Assembly: GCA_028287415.1 (NCBI GenBank)
Contig: JAQBPS010000414.1
Location: 1-5,197, forward strand
Direction of reading: 5' to 3'
Origin: Bacillota bacterium
GTDB taxonomy: Bacteria; Bacillota; Sulfobacillia; Symbiobacteriales; Symbiobacteriaceae
Length of the DNA: 5,197 nt
The position numbers and the translations under genes are program-made. Below the pieces are notes generated by a model. The model ran no database searches. It saw only the letters and a list, made by a program, of their open reading frames with translations, and had not been told where the DNA came from. The first letter of the stretch is position 1, and every line of letters starts with the position of its first letter. This document shows, one piece after another, positions 5,067-5,197 of this stretch.

Positions 5067-5197
5067 GTGTCAGACCCGACCACGGATCGTGGCCCGAATG
5101 AACCGAAGCCCGGCCCCTGGGGCGCTCTGTTCAGGGTGATTACCGAGCCCACCGCCACGTTCCAGGCCCTGGCTGAGCGCCCGGCAATCCTACCGCC
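5067..5197 (+). CDS. Partial gene, probable Yip1-family membrane protein (N-terminus only)
   Basis: The frame is open from GTG at 5067 to the window edge, 43 codons plus two bases. AAGGAGG (5052-5058) lies 8 bases before the GTG, a strong ribosome binding site. The visible protein has a polar, proline-rich start (about residues 1-17), then WGALFRVITEPTATFQALAERPAILPP. This pattern, an amphipathic stretch with FxxxxTxPxxTFxALxExP before a hydrophobic stretch, is how bacterial Yip1-domain membrane proteins typically begin, as I recall it. The membrane segments themselves would lie beyond the window, so the family is tentative. An in-frame ATG at 5043 would add eight residues but lacks a well-placed ribosome binding site. 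It is a separate transcription unit from korAB, behind the terminator and the inverted-repeat element. Confidence 0.7.
   Translation, partial: MSDPTTDRGPNEPKPGPWGALFRVITEPTATFQALAERPAILP

Noticed and set aside
4904..5158. Minus-strand 84-residue open frame
   Set aside because: It runs antisense through the promoter-like region, leader and start of the Yip1-like gene; no family resemblance.
1..5197. CRISPR array, tRNA or rRNA genes, insertion-sequence transposase
   Set aside because: No regularly spaced direct repeats, cloverleaf-like or rRNA-like segments, or transposase motifs were found on either strand.

Overview
The window is GC-rich bacterial DNA with one short AT-rich divergent intergenic region. 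Gene content points to a high-GC, anaerobic-type or thermophilic Bacillota: a two-subunit ferredoxin-dependent 2-oxoacid oxidoreductase, a two-domain glutaredoxin-like protein disulfide oxidoreductase (PDO), a probable Yip1-type membrane protein, strong AGGAGG-type ribosome binding sites and frequent TTG/GTG starts. A Symbiobacterium-like organism would fit, but this is inferred from style and gene content, not from a database match.

Layout. On the minus strand, a LysR-type regulator (1720 to 821) is followed after 77 bases by a PDO-family thioredoxin-fold gene (743 to 75), which ends in a rho-independent terminator (63 to 18). On the plus strand, divergent from the regulator, lie korA (fused gamma-alpha subunit, 1931-3760) and korB (beta subunit, 3766-4632). 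They sit 5 bases apart and end in a strong terminator (4648-4689). Next comes a roughly 185-bp intergenic element that is one long imperfect inverted repeat (about 4694-4879), then a promoter-like region, then the start of a further plus-strand gene (5067 onward, cut by the window edge).

Main finding. The PDO gene is interrupted by a single in-frame TGA (299-297, minus strand) exactly where the first cysteine of the C-terminal CxxC redox motif belongs. The frame continues as U-P-H-C and then matches the family to the end. A hairpin with a 6-bp perfect upper stem and an AGUUC apical loop starts just after the UGA, with the loop 17 nt downstream, as expected for a bacterial SECIS element. The gene is therefore best read as a 222-residue selenoprotein with a UxxC active site, not as two fragments or a pseudogene. 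Its N-terminal thioredoxin domain has no cysteine, so Sec149/Cys152 is the only redox pair.

How the parts may work together. KorAB oxidatively decarboxylates a 2-oxoacid with CoA and reduces ferredoxin; such enzymes are oxygen-sensitive iron-sulfur enzymes. The divergent LysR regulator is the natural candidate to control korAB and itself from the 1721-1930 region, which holds several dyads including two of the LysR T-N11-A type. Whether the selenoprotein shares this control is a hypothesis based on its position behind lysR with no visible terminator between them.
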